Positions 1-4,887 are shown, numbered from the stretch's first letter. The stretch: 7,541 bases of DNA from Candidatus Aenigmatarchaeota archaeon (GCA_017608545.1 JAFCFQ010000015.1:1-7541); one strand, 5' to 3'. Numbers and translations are program-made. Notes: a model not told the origin generated them from the sequence alone.

Positions 1-654
1 TTCATTAAACTCAAGTACCCAAGAATCTTCTATTTTAATTGCATTATTGAATTCTATTTGACCATTAGAAATTGGAGCAGGTTCAGCTTTTACTTTTTCT
101 ATTCTATAATTTACTTTTTCTATAGTTTCACTTAAATTAGTAGAAAATAAAAGTTCTCTTAAGAAATCACTAGAAACTTTATTATTCTTTTTTAGTCTAA
201 CTAACAATTTTCCATTTGACCATATTTTTAATGGATCACCATTTATTTCATTTAAATTTATCTCATCAAAAGAGATTAATTCATCTACTAAGCATTTATT
301 ATTTTTTAGAATTTTTATCTCATTTTCTGCTTTAGGAACATCCAAACGACCTAAGAAGTTCTTATTTTCATCAACAAAGATTTGAGGAACTGCAGACATT
401 GTTCCGTATTTTTGAGCATATTCTCCTAACAAATGAGCATTATATTCTCCCCAACCCTCAAACACATATTCAATTACAACAAGATTATCATATTTTTTTG
501 GCCAATCGCTTAATACAATAGGGTCCGTTATTGCACAGTTTGGACAATGAGTATACGTAAAATAAATCATGCATACAGTATTTTTTTCCGCTTTAACTAT
601 ATTAGATATTAACAAAATAGTTAATATTATTGAAAATAACAATAACTTATTCAT
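1..654 (-). CDS. Exported thioredoxin-fold protein with CPNC motif, C-terminus cut by window edge
   Basis: The reading frame stays open for 218 codons from the ATG at 654 to the window edge, so the C-terminus is missing. Residues 3-20 form a hydrophobic signal peptide or anchor, followed by KAEKN. The mature part begins with a beta strand (VCMIYFTYTHCPNC), giving a redox motif C37-P-N-C40. Further on, AVPQIFVDE looks like the cis-proline loop of the thioredoxin fold. This predicts an extracytoplasmic thiol-disulfide protein. The part after about residue 115 (DPLKIWSNGKLLVRLK and onward) is not recognised; it could lead to membrane segments beyond the window, as in DsbD/CcdA-like proteins, but this cannot be seen. 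The start is supported by GGTGAT at 664-659. The gene is divergent from a membrane-bound regulator and shares its promoter region, which suggests control by that regulator. Confidence 0.85.
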   Translation of the reverse strand, partial: MNKLLLFSIILTILLISNIVKAEKNTVCMIYFTYTHCPNCAITDPIVLSDWPKKYDNLVVIEYVFEGWGEYNAHLLGEYAQKYGTMSAVPQIFVDENKNFLGRLDVPKAENEIKILKNNKCLVDELISFDEINLNEINGDPLKIWSNGKLLVRLKKNNKVSSDFLRELLFSTNLSETIEKVNYRIEKVKAEPAPISNGQIEFNNAIKIEDSWVLEFNE

Positions 655-658
655 TTCA

Positions 659-664
659 TCACCT
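659..664 (-). promoter_or_regulatory. Shine-Dalgarno site of the minus-strand thioredoxin-fold gene
   Basis: On the minus strand GGTGAT lies four bases before the ATG at 654. A nearer-looking ATG at 659 runs into a stop after one codon, so this site fixes the start at 654. Confidence 0.7.
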
Positions 665-680
665 TTAAAATTTTAATATA

Positions 681-721
681 TTGAAACCATATATAAATAT
701 TGGTTTCAAGAAGTGAAACCA
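681..721. promoter_or_regulatory. Three-half-site operator overlapping the divergent promoter
   Basis: A perfect 9-bp inverted repeat, TTGAAACCA (681-689) and TGGTTTCAA (701-709), frames the 11-base spacer TATATAAATAT that contains the TATA box. A third half-site, TGAAACCA (714-721), is inverted relative to the right arm (TGGTTTCA-N5-TGAAACCA) and runs into the start codon at 721. A protein bound here would cover the TATA element of both divergent genes. The obvious candidate ligand is the winged-helix regulator encoded immediately downstream (autoregulation), but that is inference. Confidence 0.7.
690..699. promoter_or_regulatory. Shared TATA box for two divergent genes
   Basis: TATATAAATA reads as a TATA box on the plus strand and as TATTTATATA on the minus strand. 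On the plus side its centre is about 26 bases before the ATG at 721, the normal distance to an archaeal transcription start, so that mRNA would be leaderless. On the minus side the predicted start would lie near 668, leaving a short leader with GGTGAT before the ATG at 654. Confidence 0.65.
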
Positions 722-1188
722 TGAAATTTGAAAAAAAGATTATATTAAGTGTGATATTAATAACTGGCTTTGTTTTTATAGTTTCTTTTAGCACTCTATA
801 TGCTCAAACACAAATCATAGAGGGAACAGCCTGCAGTTGCACTTTACCGATTCCCATATTAATTCCAACACTATCATCTTTAGGTATTTTTGTTGGTTCT
901 ATAGTTTACTATTTAATGTTTTCGAGAATGATAGAAAGTGAGGAAAAATGTATAAAAGATATGAATGTAGTTCTTGAAATGTTACAACATGATGAAAAAG
1001 AAATTATTAAAAAATTAATAGAAAACAAAGGAAAAATAACACAAAGCAAACTCTCATCTTTATTTGGTAAAGTTAAGACATTCAGGATTTTAGAAAATTT
1101 AAGAAAAAGAGGAATAATCACAAAAGAAAGTTATGGAAAAACAAATAGAATAGAATTTACCGAAAAATTCAAAGAAATTTTTTCTTGA
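721..1188 (+). CDS. Membrane-anchored winged-helix transcriptional regulator with external Cys-Ser-Cys
   Basis: The 155-residue protein has a hydrophobic segment at about 7-27, a short loop with A37-C38-S39-C40, a second hydrophobic segment at about 44-67 (PIPILIPTLSSLGIFVG...YYLM), then a charged linker and a MarR/winged-helix-like domain at about 85-150 (QSKLSSLFGKVKTFRILENLRKRGII fits helix-turn-helix plus wing, split here only for description). The arrangement predicts DNA binding in the cytoplasm and a CxC thiol or metal site on the outer face. An upstream in-frame TTG at 700 would add seven residues but would read through the operator; the ATG at 721 has the right distance from the TATA box for a leaderless start. 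The gene ends directly against the convergent DUF134 gene. The ligand and targets are unknown; a redox or metal sensor is inferred. Confidence 0.75.
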   Translation: MKFEKKIILSVILITGFVFIVSFSTLYAQTQIIEGTACSCTLPIPILIPTLSSLGIFVGSIVYYLMFSRMIESEEKCIKDMNVVLEMLQHDEKEIIKKLIENKGKITQSKLSSLFGKVKTFRILENLRKRGIITKESYGKTNRIEFTEKFKEIFS

Positions 1189-1515
1189 TTATAATTTTTC
1201 TATTTCTCCTTTTGGTGAAATGACTAATGGTCTTGATTCACTTAAAACCTTTGCAATCTTTTTTCTTGCAGAATCTAACAATCTCCATATAGTTCCTCTT
1301 GAAGTCTTCATTCTTCTTGCTGCTTCTTCTTGTGTTAATCCTTCTAATTCTATTAATATAAAAACATTGTACTCAGGATAAGTCAGTTCTATTGGTTCAG
1401 GATTTAGACAAGGATTTGGTATAAATTCTTTTATATGTGGTATTTTAGATAAAAATAGATAACCAAAAGGCCTTCCTGGACCTCTTCTTCTAAAGTACCA
1501 TCTCCATCTTGGCAT
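1189..1515 (-). CDS. DUF134 / UPF0251 family helix-turn-helix regulator
   Basis: The 108-residue product starts MPRWRWYFRRRGPGRP, a variant of the MPRPRKxRR start of DUF134 proteins. Residues 41-59 correspond to the family's P-x-E-L...E-x-E-G-L block. Residues 60-80 form the sigma-70 region-4-like helix-turn-helix (LTQEEAARRMKTSRGTIWRL), followed by ARKKIAKVL. DUF134 genes often sit beside NifX-like and DUF5320 genes, as here, and probably regulate them; the direct target is not shown. A 16-residue longer start exists at 1563 but crosses the TATA box and palindrome and adds an unrelated MCICKYINLS stretch, so 1515 was chosen. The TATA centre is about 29 bases upstream with no ribosome site, suggesting a nearly leaderless mRNA. 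The Trp-Arg alternation at the N-terminus is unusual and recurs in neighbouring proteins. Confidence 0.85.
   Translation of the reverse strand: MPRWRWYFRRRGPGRPFGYLFLSKIPHIKEFIPNPCLNPEPIELTYPEYNVFILIELEGLTQEEAARRMKTSRGTIWRLLDSARKKIAKVLSESRPLVISPKGEIEKL
1191..1207 (+). terminator. Possible T-rich terminator of the membrane-regulator gene
   Basis: ATAATTTTTCTATTTCT follows the TGA at 1186-1188 and lies inside the 3' end of the convergent gene. Archaeal termination often uses T-rich stretches without a hairpin. In such AT-rich DNA the signal is weak. Confidence 0.25.
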
Positions 1516-1528
1516 ATAGAAATATATG

Positions 1529-1534
1529 GAAACC
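1529..1534 (-). promoter_or_regulatory. GGTTTC half-site between TATA box and start of the DUF134 gene
   Basis: On the minus strand the order is TATATAAAT, five bases, GGTTTC, then the ATG at 1515. The plus-strand regulator gene at 721 has the same order (TATATAAAT, three bases, GGTTTC, ATG). The element may be a single operator half-site for the same regulator. Six matching bases in AT-rich DNA could also be chance. Confidence 0.3.
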
Positions 1535-1540
1535 GATAAA

Positions 1541-1548
1541 TTTATATA
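1541..1548. promoter_or_regulatory. Shared TATA box between the DUF134 gene and the large operon
   Basis: TTTATATA matches the archaeal TATA consensus on the plus strand and reads TATATAAA on the minus strand. Plus-strand transcription should begin near 1570, leaving a leader of about 35 bases before the DUF5320 gene. Minus-strand transcription should begin near 1518, just before the DUF134 ATG at 1515. Confidence 0.6.
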
Positions 1549-1554
1549 TTTGCA

Positions 1555-1585
1555 AATGCACATAATTATTATGTGTTAATGCACA
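1555..1585. promoter_or_regulatory. Palindrome and direct repeats at the operon transcription start
   Basis: CACATAAT-T-ATTATGTG (1559-1575) is a perfect 8-bp inverted repeat with a one-base centre. It is overlapped by two direct copies of AATGCACA (1555-1562 and 1578-1585), 23 bases apart. The palindrome covers the transcription start predicted from the TATA box at 1541-1548, a typical place for repressor binding. DUF134, encoded divergently next to it, is the natural candidate to bind it, by inference from position. Confidence 0.55.
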
Positions 1586-1592
1586 AAAATAA

Positions 1593-1601
1593 GGAGGTGA
1601 T
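1593..1601 (+). promoter_or_regulatory. Strong Shine-Dalgarno site of the first operon gene
   Basis: GGAGGTGAT is an extended match to the 3' end of archaeal 16S rRNA. It stands three bases before the ATG at 1605 and suggests high expression of the DUF5320 protein. Confidence 0.75.
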
Positions 1602-1604
1602 AAT

Positions 1605-1955
1605 ATGCCATGGGGAGACGGAACAGGCCCTTGGGGATTAGGTCCTATGACTGGAAGGGCTGCAGGCTATTGTGCAGGTTTTCCAGTTCCAGGTTTCATG
1701 AATCCATTCCCTAGATTCGGTTGGGGTAGAAGGTTTGGCAGAGGTTTCAGATGGAGATGGTTTTGGAATCGTCCATACACTTTACCAGCTCAACCTATAC
1801 CAACATATCCTTCACCATTGGCTCAACCACAATTAACAAAAGAACAGGAAATACAATTTTTAGAAGAGGAAATAAAAGCATTAGAAGAAGACAAAAAGAT
1901 GTTGGAACAAGAATTAGGATCAATTAGAAAAAGACTTGAAGAGCTAAGAAAGTAA
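1605..1955 (+). CDS. DUF5320 family protein with Trp/Arg/Gly-rich N-half and C-terminal coiled coil
   Basis: The 116-residue product begins MPWGDGTGPWGLGPMTGR, the characteristic DUF5320 opening (usually MPxGDGTGPxGxGPMTGRxxGYCAG), followed by GYCAG with the only cysteine (C23). Residues 37-56 are very rich in Arg, Gly, Trp and Phe (GWGRRFGRGFRWRWFW). A proline-rich linker (about 57-74) leads to a charged amphipathic helix at about 77-115 that should form a coiled coil and oligomerise. The family's biochemical role is not known. It regularly travels with DUF134, NifX-like proteins and MinD-ferredoxin ATPases, so a structural or scaffold role in metal-cluster handling is plausible. It opens the operon and has the strongest ribosome site in the window. 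Confidence 0.85.
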   Translation: MPWGDGTGPWGLGPMTGRAAGYCAGFPVPGFMNPFPRFGWGRRFGRGFRWRWFWNRPYTLPAQPIPTYPSPLAQPQLTKEQEIQFLEEEIKALEEDKKMLEQELGSIRKRLEELRK

Positions 1956-1995
1956 ATGTATCAAAGATTAAAGAATATAATAGGTAGGTGAGATT

Positions 1996-2190
1996 ATGCC
2001 AAATGGTAGAGGTGGAAGATTTAGAGCCCCTGCAAGTGGAGGACGTGGAAGACAGCCTGGTGGATATGGTTTAGGGCCAGGCGGAAGCTGTGTATGTCCA
2101 AAGTGTGGATATACTATCGCTCATGGAAGAGGAGTTCCGTGCTTTAATTTAAAATGTCCTAAGTGCGGAACTCCTATGACAAGAGGTTAG
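1996..2190 (+). CDS. Small Gly/Arg-rich protein with zinc-ribbon/rubredoxin-like Cys knuckles
   Basis: The 64-residue protein has an N-terminal disordered segment rich in Gly and Arg (residues 3-30, with GRGGRFR and GGRGRQPGGYG). A compact Cys domain follows: C32, C34-PK-C37-G, then C49 and C54-PK-C57-G. The two CPKCG knuckles are typical of a zinc ribbon or a rubredoxin-type single-metal site; C32 and C49 are extra cysteines. Small proteins of this type are common next to DUF5320 and NifX genes and are usually left as hypothetical. The start at 1996 is supported by GGTGAG eight bases upstream of the ATG, within TAGGTAGGTGAG. The gene ends two bases before the next start, so translation is probably coupled. 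Confidence 0.8.
   Translation: MPNGRGGRFRAPASGGRGRQPGGYGLGPGGSCVCPKCGYTIAHGRGVPCFNLKCPKCGTPMTRG
2183..2187 (+). promoter_or_regulatory. Shine-Dalgarno site choosing the CDF-NifX start
   Basis: GAGGT stands five bases before the ATG at 2193, inside the end of the preceding gene. It favours 2193 over the in-frame GTG at 2163, which would overlap the 64-residue gene and has no such site. Confidence 0.55.
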
Positions 2191-2192
2191 AA

Positions 2193-3551
2193 ATGAATAT
2201 TATGAAATCAAAAGAAAATAAAAATAGTAAATTAAAAGAAGGGGAAAAAACTGCAGGAGTCAGTACTTTAGTTATCTTCTTGTTAGCCTTAGCAGAAGCA
2301 GTAGTAGGCCTTCTCTCAGGAAGTTTAGTACTGATAACTGATGCTTTGCACAATGCTGCTGATTCCACAGCAAGCTTTGCTTCTTGGTTTGGTTTGAAGA
2401 TATCACAAAGAAAGCCAGATGAAAAATTCCCTTATGGATATTACAAGGCAGAGTCCCTAACTACTTTGTTTGTTTCAATTTTCATCCTTTATGCAGCATA
2501 TGAATTATTAACAGAAGGATACACAAAACTGTTTACGGTATCTGAATTAACCATGCCTTTTCATGCTTTAGCTATGGCTTTAGTAACAGCAGTAGTTTCT
2601 TTCTTTTTGGCTAGGTATATGAAAAAAGCAGGAAAAAAGATAAATTCTCAATCCTTGATTGCCAACTCTCAAGAAAGAATGACACATGTGCCAGCATCAG
2701 TCATTATATTCGTTTCCATACTTTTAACATTCTATGAAGTTCCCTATGTTGAAGGAATAATCACAATATTTTTCTCTCTTGTAGTTTTTAAAATAGGAAT
2801 ATTCACTGTAAAAGATTCGGTATTTGCTTTGATGGATGTTAGCCCTAGTATTGAAATAGAAAAGAAAGTCAAAAACATAATAAATTCAAATGCAGGAATA
2901 GAGGATTTTGAAGAGTTAAAATTAAGAAAGGCAGGACCATTTATTTTTGGAGAAGTTAAAGTAAAGATAAGAAAATTTGTTGATGTAAAAAGAGCTCATG
3001 AAATAGCTGATAGTATAGAAAACAAAATTAAAAATGAAATAGATAGCATAGATTCATTTACAATTCACATAGAACCTTATGAAACTGAGAAGCAAAAAAT
3101 AGTTATACCAATTGTATCAGATAAAGGATTAGATTCAAAAATTATGAAAAATTTTGGTAGAGCAAACTACTTTATGTTTTTGATTTTAAATAAAAAAGAA
3201 AGGAAAATTGTTTCTAGATATGTCAAAGAAAACCCACACAAAGAAAAATTAGTAAAAGCTGGATTAGCTGCTGCAAAATTTGTTGTTAAAGAAAAAATAG
3301 ACATTTTAATAACAAAGGATGTAGGTGAAATTTCTTTTCATACGCTTAGAGACAACTTGGTTGACATATATAAGGCTGAAGGAGAAAAAGTAGGAATAGT
3401 AGTTGATAGTTTTTTAAAGAATAAATTAAAACTTATAACTGAACCTTCAAAAGAATCAGAGGTAGTTGTTAAAAGAGAAATTTCTGAAATAAGAGAAGAT
3501 AGGAGATTCAAAAGTGGGAGACGTGGCAGAGGCCCAAGATGGAGAAGATAA
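2193..3551 (+). CDS. Cation diffusion facilitator transporter fused to a NifX-like domain and an Arg/Gly tail
   Basis: The 452-residue product begins with a Lys-rich stretch, then a CDF membrane domain of six predicted segments (about 20-215). The TM2 metal motif is H53-N-A-A-D57 in TDALHNAADS. At the TM5 position the usual H/DxxxD appears as E161-R-M-T-H165, an unusual pair. The cytoplasmic ZT-dimer domain (about 218-296) ends in the family signature FTIHIEP. From about 303 to 420 a NifX/NafY-type domain follows (IVIPIVSDKGLDSKIMKNFG, then RANYF). The last 19 residues are RREGP-rich, ending GRRGRGPRWRR. CDF proteins move divalent metals (Zn, Fe, Mn, Co, Ni) out of the cytoplasm by proton exchange; the NifX part probably binds metal or a metal-sulfide cluster. 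CDF-NifX fusions occur elsewhere, but the RG/RW tail resembles those of the neighbouring proteins. Metal specificity is not predictable. Confidence 0.88.
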   Translation: MNIMKSKENKNSKLKEGEKTAGVSTLVIFLLALAEAVVGLLSGSLVLITDALHNAADSTASFASWFGLKISQRKPDEKFPYGYYKAESLTTLFVSIFILYAAYELLTEGYTKLFTVSELTMPFHALAMALVTAVVSFFLARYMKKAGKKINSQSLIANSQERMTHVPASVIIFVSILLTFYEVPYVEGIITIFFSLVVFKIGIFTVKDSVFALMDVSPSIEIEKKVKNIINSNAGIEDFEELKLRKAGPFIFGEVKVKIRKFVDVKRAHEIADSIENKIKNEIDSIDSFTIHIEPYETEKQKIVIPIVSDKGLDSKIMKNFGRANYFMFLILNKKERKIVSRYVKENPHKEKLVKAGLAAAKFVVKEKIDILITKDVGEISFHTLRDNLVDIYKAEGEKVGIVVDSFLKNKLKLITEPSKESEVVVKREISEIREDRRFKSGRRGRGPRWRR

Positions 3552-3586
3552 AAAGAATTAAACTAATTTAATAATGAGGTGATTTA

Positions 3587-4012
3587 ATGAAGATTGCTGT
3601 ATCTTCAACGGGAAATGACTTAGATTCTATTGTGGATCCAAGATTTGGAAGATGTACATACTTTGTAATAGTTGATGTTGAAAACAATGAGATAAAAGGT
3701 TTTGAGGCAATAGAAAATCAAGGAGCTGCAGCTATGGGCGGTGCAGGAATTCAAGCAGCTCAGATTGTTGCAAATAAAGGTGCAAAAGTTGTAATCAGCG
3801 GTGGTATAGGTCCTAATTCATTTAGGGTTTTATCACAAGCGGGAATAAAAGTTGTGACTGGTGTTGGAGGAATTAGCGTTAAAGATGCTGTTGAAAGATA
3901 TTTGAAAGGCGAACTAAAAGAAACCTCTACACCAACCACTCCTAGTTTTGGTTACGGAGGTATGAACCTAGGAAGAGGTGGAGGTCAAGGCAGACGTAGA
4001 TGGCAAATGTAA
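3587..4012 (+). CDS. NifX/NafY-like metal-cluster-binding protein with Gly/Arg tail (IssA-like layout)
   Basis: Residues 1-110 form a dinitrogenase iron-molybdenum cofactor-type domain: MKIAVSSTGNDLDSIVDPRFG, then RCTYFVIVD, a Gly/Ala-rich loop (GAAAMGGAGIQAAQ), VVISGGIGPNSFRVL, and VKDAVERYLKGEL. C23 follows the FGR motif. A linker of Thr/Pro (112-119) leads to a Gly-rich cationic tail at 120-141, ending RGGGQGRRRWQM. The order NifX domain plus Gly-rich cationic tail matches the published description of Pyrococcus furiosus IssA, which stores iron as thioferrate; homology at tail level is not established here. Bacterial relatives include the orange protein with a Mo/Cu sulfide cluster. Nothing indicates nitrogen fixation. 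GAGGTGAT at 3576-3583 fixes the start, 35 bases after the transporter gene. Confidence 0.87.
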   Translation: MKIAVSSTGNDLDSIVDPRFGRCTYFVIVDVENNEIKGFEAIENQGAAAMGGAGIQAAQIVANKGAKVVISGGIGPNSFRVLSQAGIKVVTGVGGISVKDAVERYLKGELKETSTPTTPSFGYGGMNLGRGGGQGRRRWQM

Positions 4013-4024
4013 TTGAAAATAAAA

Positions 4025-4153
4025 ATGATAAAAATGGTCGGTAAAAAAGTTGCTCCTTGCCATTGTACAGGAAATGGAGTCATCAATTTATTTAAAGAAG
4101 AATATAAAGATAATTTTATTAAAGTTGGTGTAGGAAAAATAATAGAGGTGTAA
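4025..4153 (+). pseudogene. C-terminal remnant of a metallo-beta-lactamase-fold hydrolase gene
   Basis: A 42-residue open stretch reads VGKKVAPCHCTGNG, then FKEEYKDNFIKVGVGKIIEV and stop. This looks like the last strand-loop and C-terminus of MBL-fold proteins of the COG1237 type, whose PxHCTG loop supplies a late metal-ligand histidine (H13 here) and which end GVGKxIxx. The N-terminal HxHxDH motif and the rest of the roughly 250-residue fold are absent. No ribosome site precedes the ATGs at 4025 or 4034. The same frame continues directly from the stop of the NifX gene at 4012, through a TTG at 4013. The simplest reading is an internal deletion that left only the gene's end; its last codons now carry GAGGTG, the ribosome site of the thioredoxin gene. 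A functional micro-protein cannot be excluded. Confidence 0.65.
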
Positions 4154-4156
4154 AAA

Positions 4157-4555
4157 ATGAATGAGTTAGAAAAAATCAGAAGAGAAAAATTAAAGAAATT
4201 ATCAGAAAGAAAAATGAATCCTATAATTGAGGTTAATGATGAAAATTTTCAAGAAAAAGTAATAAAACAATCGAAGAAAAAACCAATTGTTGTAGATTTT
4301 TGGACATCTTGGTGTATGCCTTGCTTAATATTAGCTCCTATTTTAGAAAAATTAGCAAAAGAATACAATGGAAAATTCATTTTAGCAAAAGTTAATGTTG
4401 ATAAAAGCAGAAAAGTTAGCCAAGAGTATGGAATTATGAGTATACCTTCTGTTAAAATGTTTATAAATGGTAAAGTTGTTGATGAATTTATGGGAGCTAT
4501 GCCTGAGTCAATGGTTAGAAAATGGCTAGAAAAAAATATTAAAGGTGAGGTATGA
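4157..4555 (+). CDS. Cytoplasmic thioredoxin with CMPC active site and charged N-terminal extension
   Basis: The 132-residue protein has a Lys/Glu/Arg-rich helical extension (1-20) followed by a full thioredoxin fold: the VVDFW strand with buried D47, active site W52-C53-M54-P55-C56, and cis-proline P97 in SIPS, then a final strand and helix to 131. Thioredoxins reduce protein disulfides and here could keep the cysteines of the NifX or ferredoxin-type partners reduced. The usual WCGPC is changed to WCMPC, which may shift redox potential or partner choice. No signal peptide is present. GAGGTG at 4145-4150 supports the start. The gene overlaps the second NifX gene by four bases (ATGA), so the two are translationally coupled and probably work together. 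An internal start at M20 would remove the extension but lacks a ribosome site. Confidence 0.9.
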   Translation: MNELEKIRREKLKKLSERKMNPIIEVNDENFQEKVIKQSKKKPIVVDFWTSWCMPCLILAPILEKLAKEYNGKFILAKVNVDKSRKVSQEYGIMSIPSVKMFINGKVVDEFMGAMPESMVRKWLEKNIKGEV

Positions 4556-4887
4556 TAATAGCAATAGCAGCTGATGGAAATGAAGTTTCAATGCATTTTG
4601 GTAGATGTGAAAAGTATGTATTGTATGAAATAAAGAATAAAGAAATAATTAATAAAAAAGAAATCTTAAACCCTGGACATAAACCATTTTTTCTTCCTAA
4701 ATTTTTGGCTAATAAAAATGTGAATGTCTTAATAACAGGGGAAATTGGACCAAGAGCAATCGATATGTTTAATTCTTTGAATATAAAAGTTATTTCTGGT
4801 GTTAATGGTAAAATAGAAAATGTAATTAAAAGATATTTGAGGGGAGAATTGGCAGAACGAATAGAACCTTGTAATAAACATAAATAA
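4552..4887 (+). CDS. Second NifX/NafY-like protein, short form without Gly/Arg tail
   Basis: The 111-residue protein is a single dinitrogenase iron-molybdenum cofactor-type domain: MIIAIAADGNEVSMHFGRC (C19 after the FGR motif, H15), followed by KYVLYEI, then VLITGEIGPRAIDMFNS and IENVIKRYLRGEL. It ends EPCNKHK, a Cys-x-x-His tail (C107, H110) that may add metal ligands and is common in this family. The Gly/Ala-rich loop of its upstream paralogue is replaced by NPGHKPFFLPKFL, with H at the centre. The start overlaps the thioredoxin stop, with GGTGAGG just upstream. The two separate NifX proteins therefore differ in loop and tail, which suggests different cargo or partners. Confidence 0.9.
   Translation: MIIAIAADGNEVSMHFGRCEKYVLYEIKNKEIINKKEILNPGHKPFFLPKFLANKNVNVLITGEIGPRAIDMFNSLNIKVISGVNGKIENVIKRYLRGELAERIEPCNKHK

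Noticed and set aside
700..720. Upstream TTG start for the membrane regulator, adding seven residues
   Set aside because: It lies within the inverted repeat and directly after the TATA box, where it would precede the expected transcription start near 721.
909..1121. Minus-strand open frame of 70 codons opposite the membrane regulator
   Set aside because: It is antisense to a clear winged-helix coding region, and its composition is what the reverse complement of AT-rich codons gives. The minus-strand frames at 2174-2368, 4539-4907, 4927-5202 and 6631-6888 were dropped for the same reason.
1516..1563. Longer DUF134 start at 1563 adding 16 residues
   Set aside because: The added segment crosses the TATA box and part of the palindrome, is not DUF134-like, and the family begins at MPR, matching the ATG at 1515.
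2163..2192. GTG start for the transporter overlapping the 64-residue gene
   Set aside because: It has no ribosome site and would overlap the conserved Cys-knuckle coding region; GAGGT before the ATG at 2193 fits better.
3587..4887. Nitrogen fixation locus suggested by NifX-type proteins
   Set aside because: No nifH, nifD, nifK, nifE, nifN or nifB gene is present; the NifX/NafY fold is widespread in non-fixing anaerobes.
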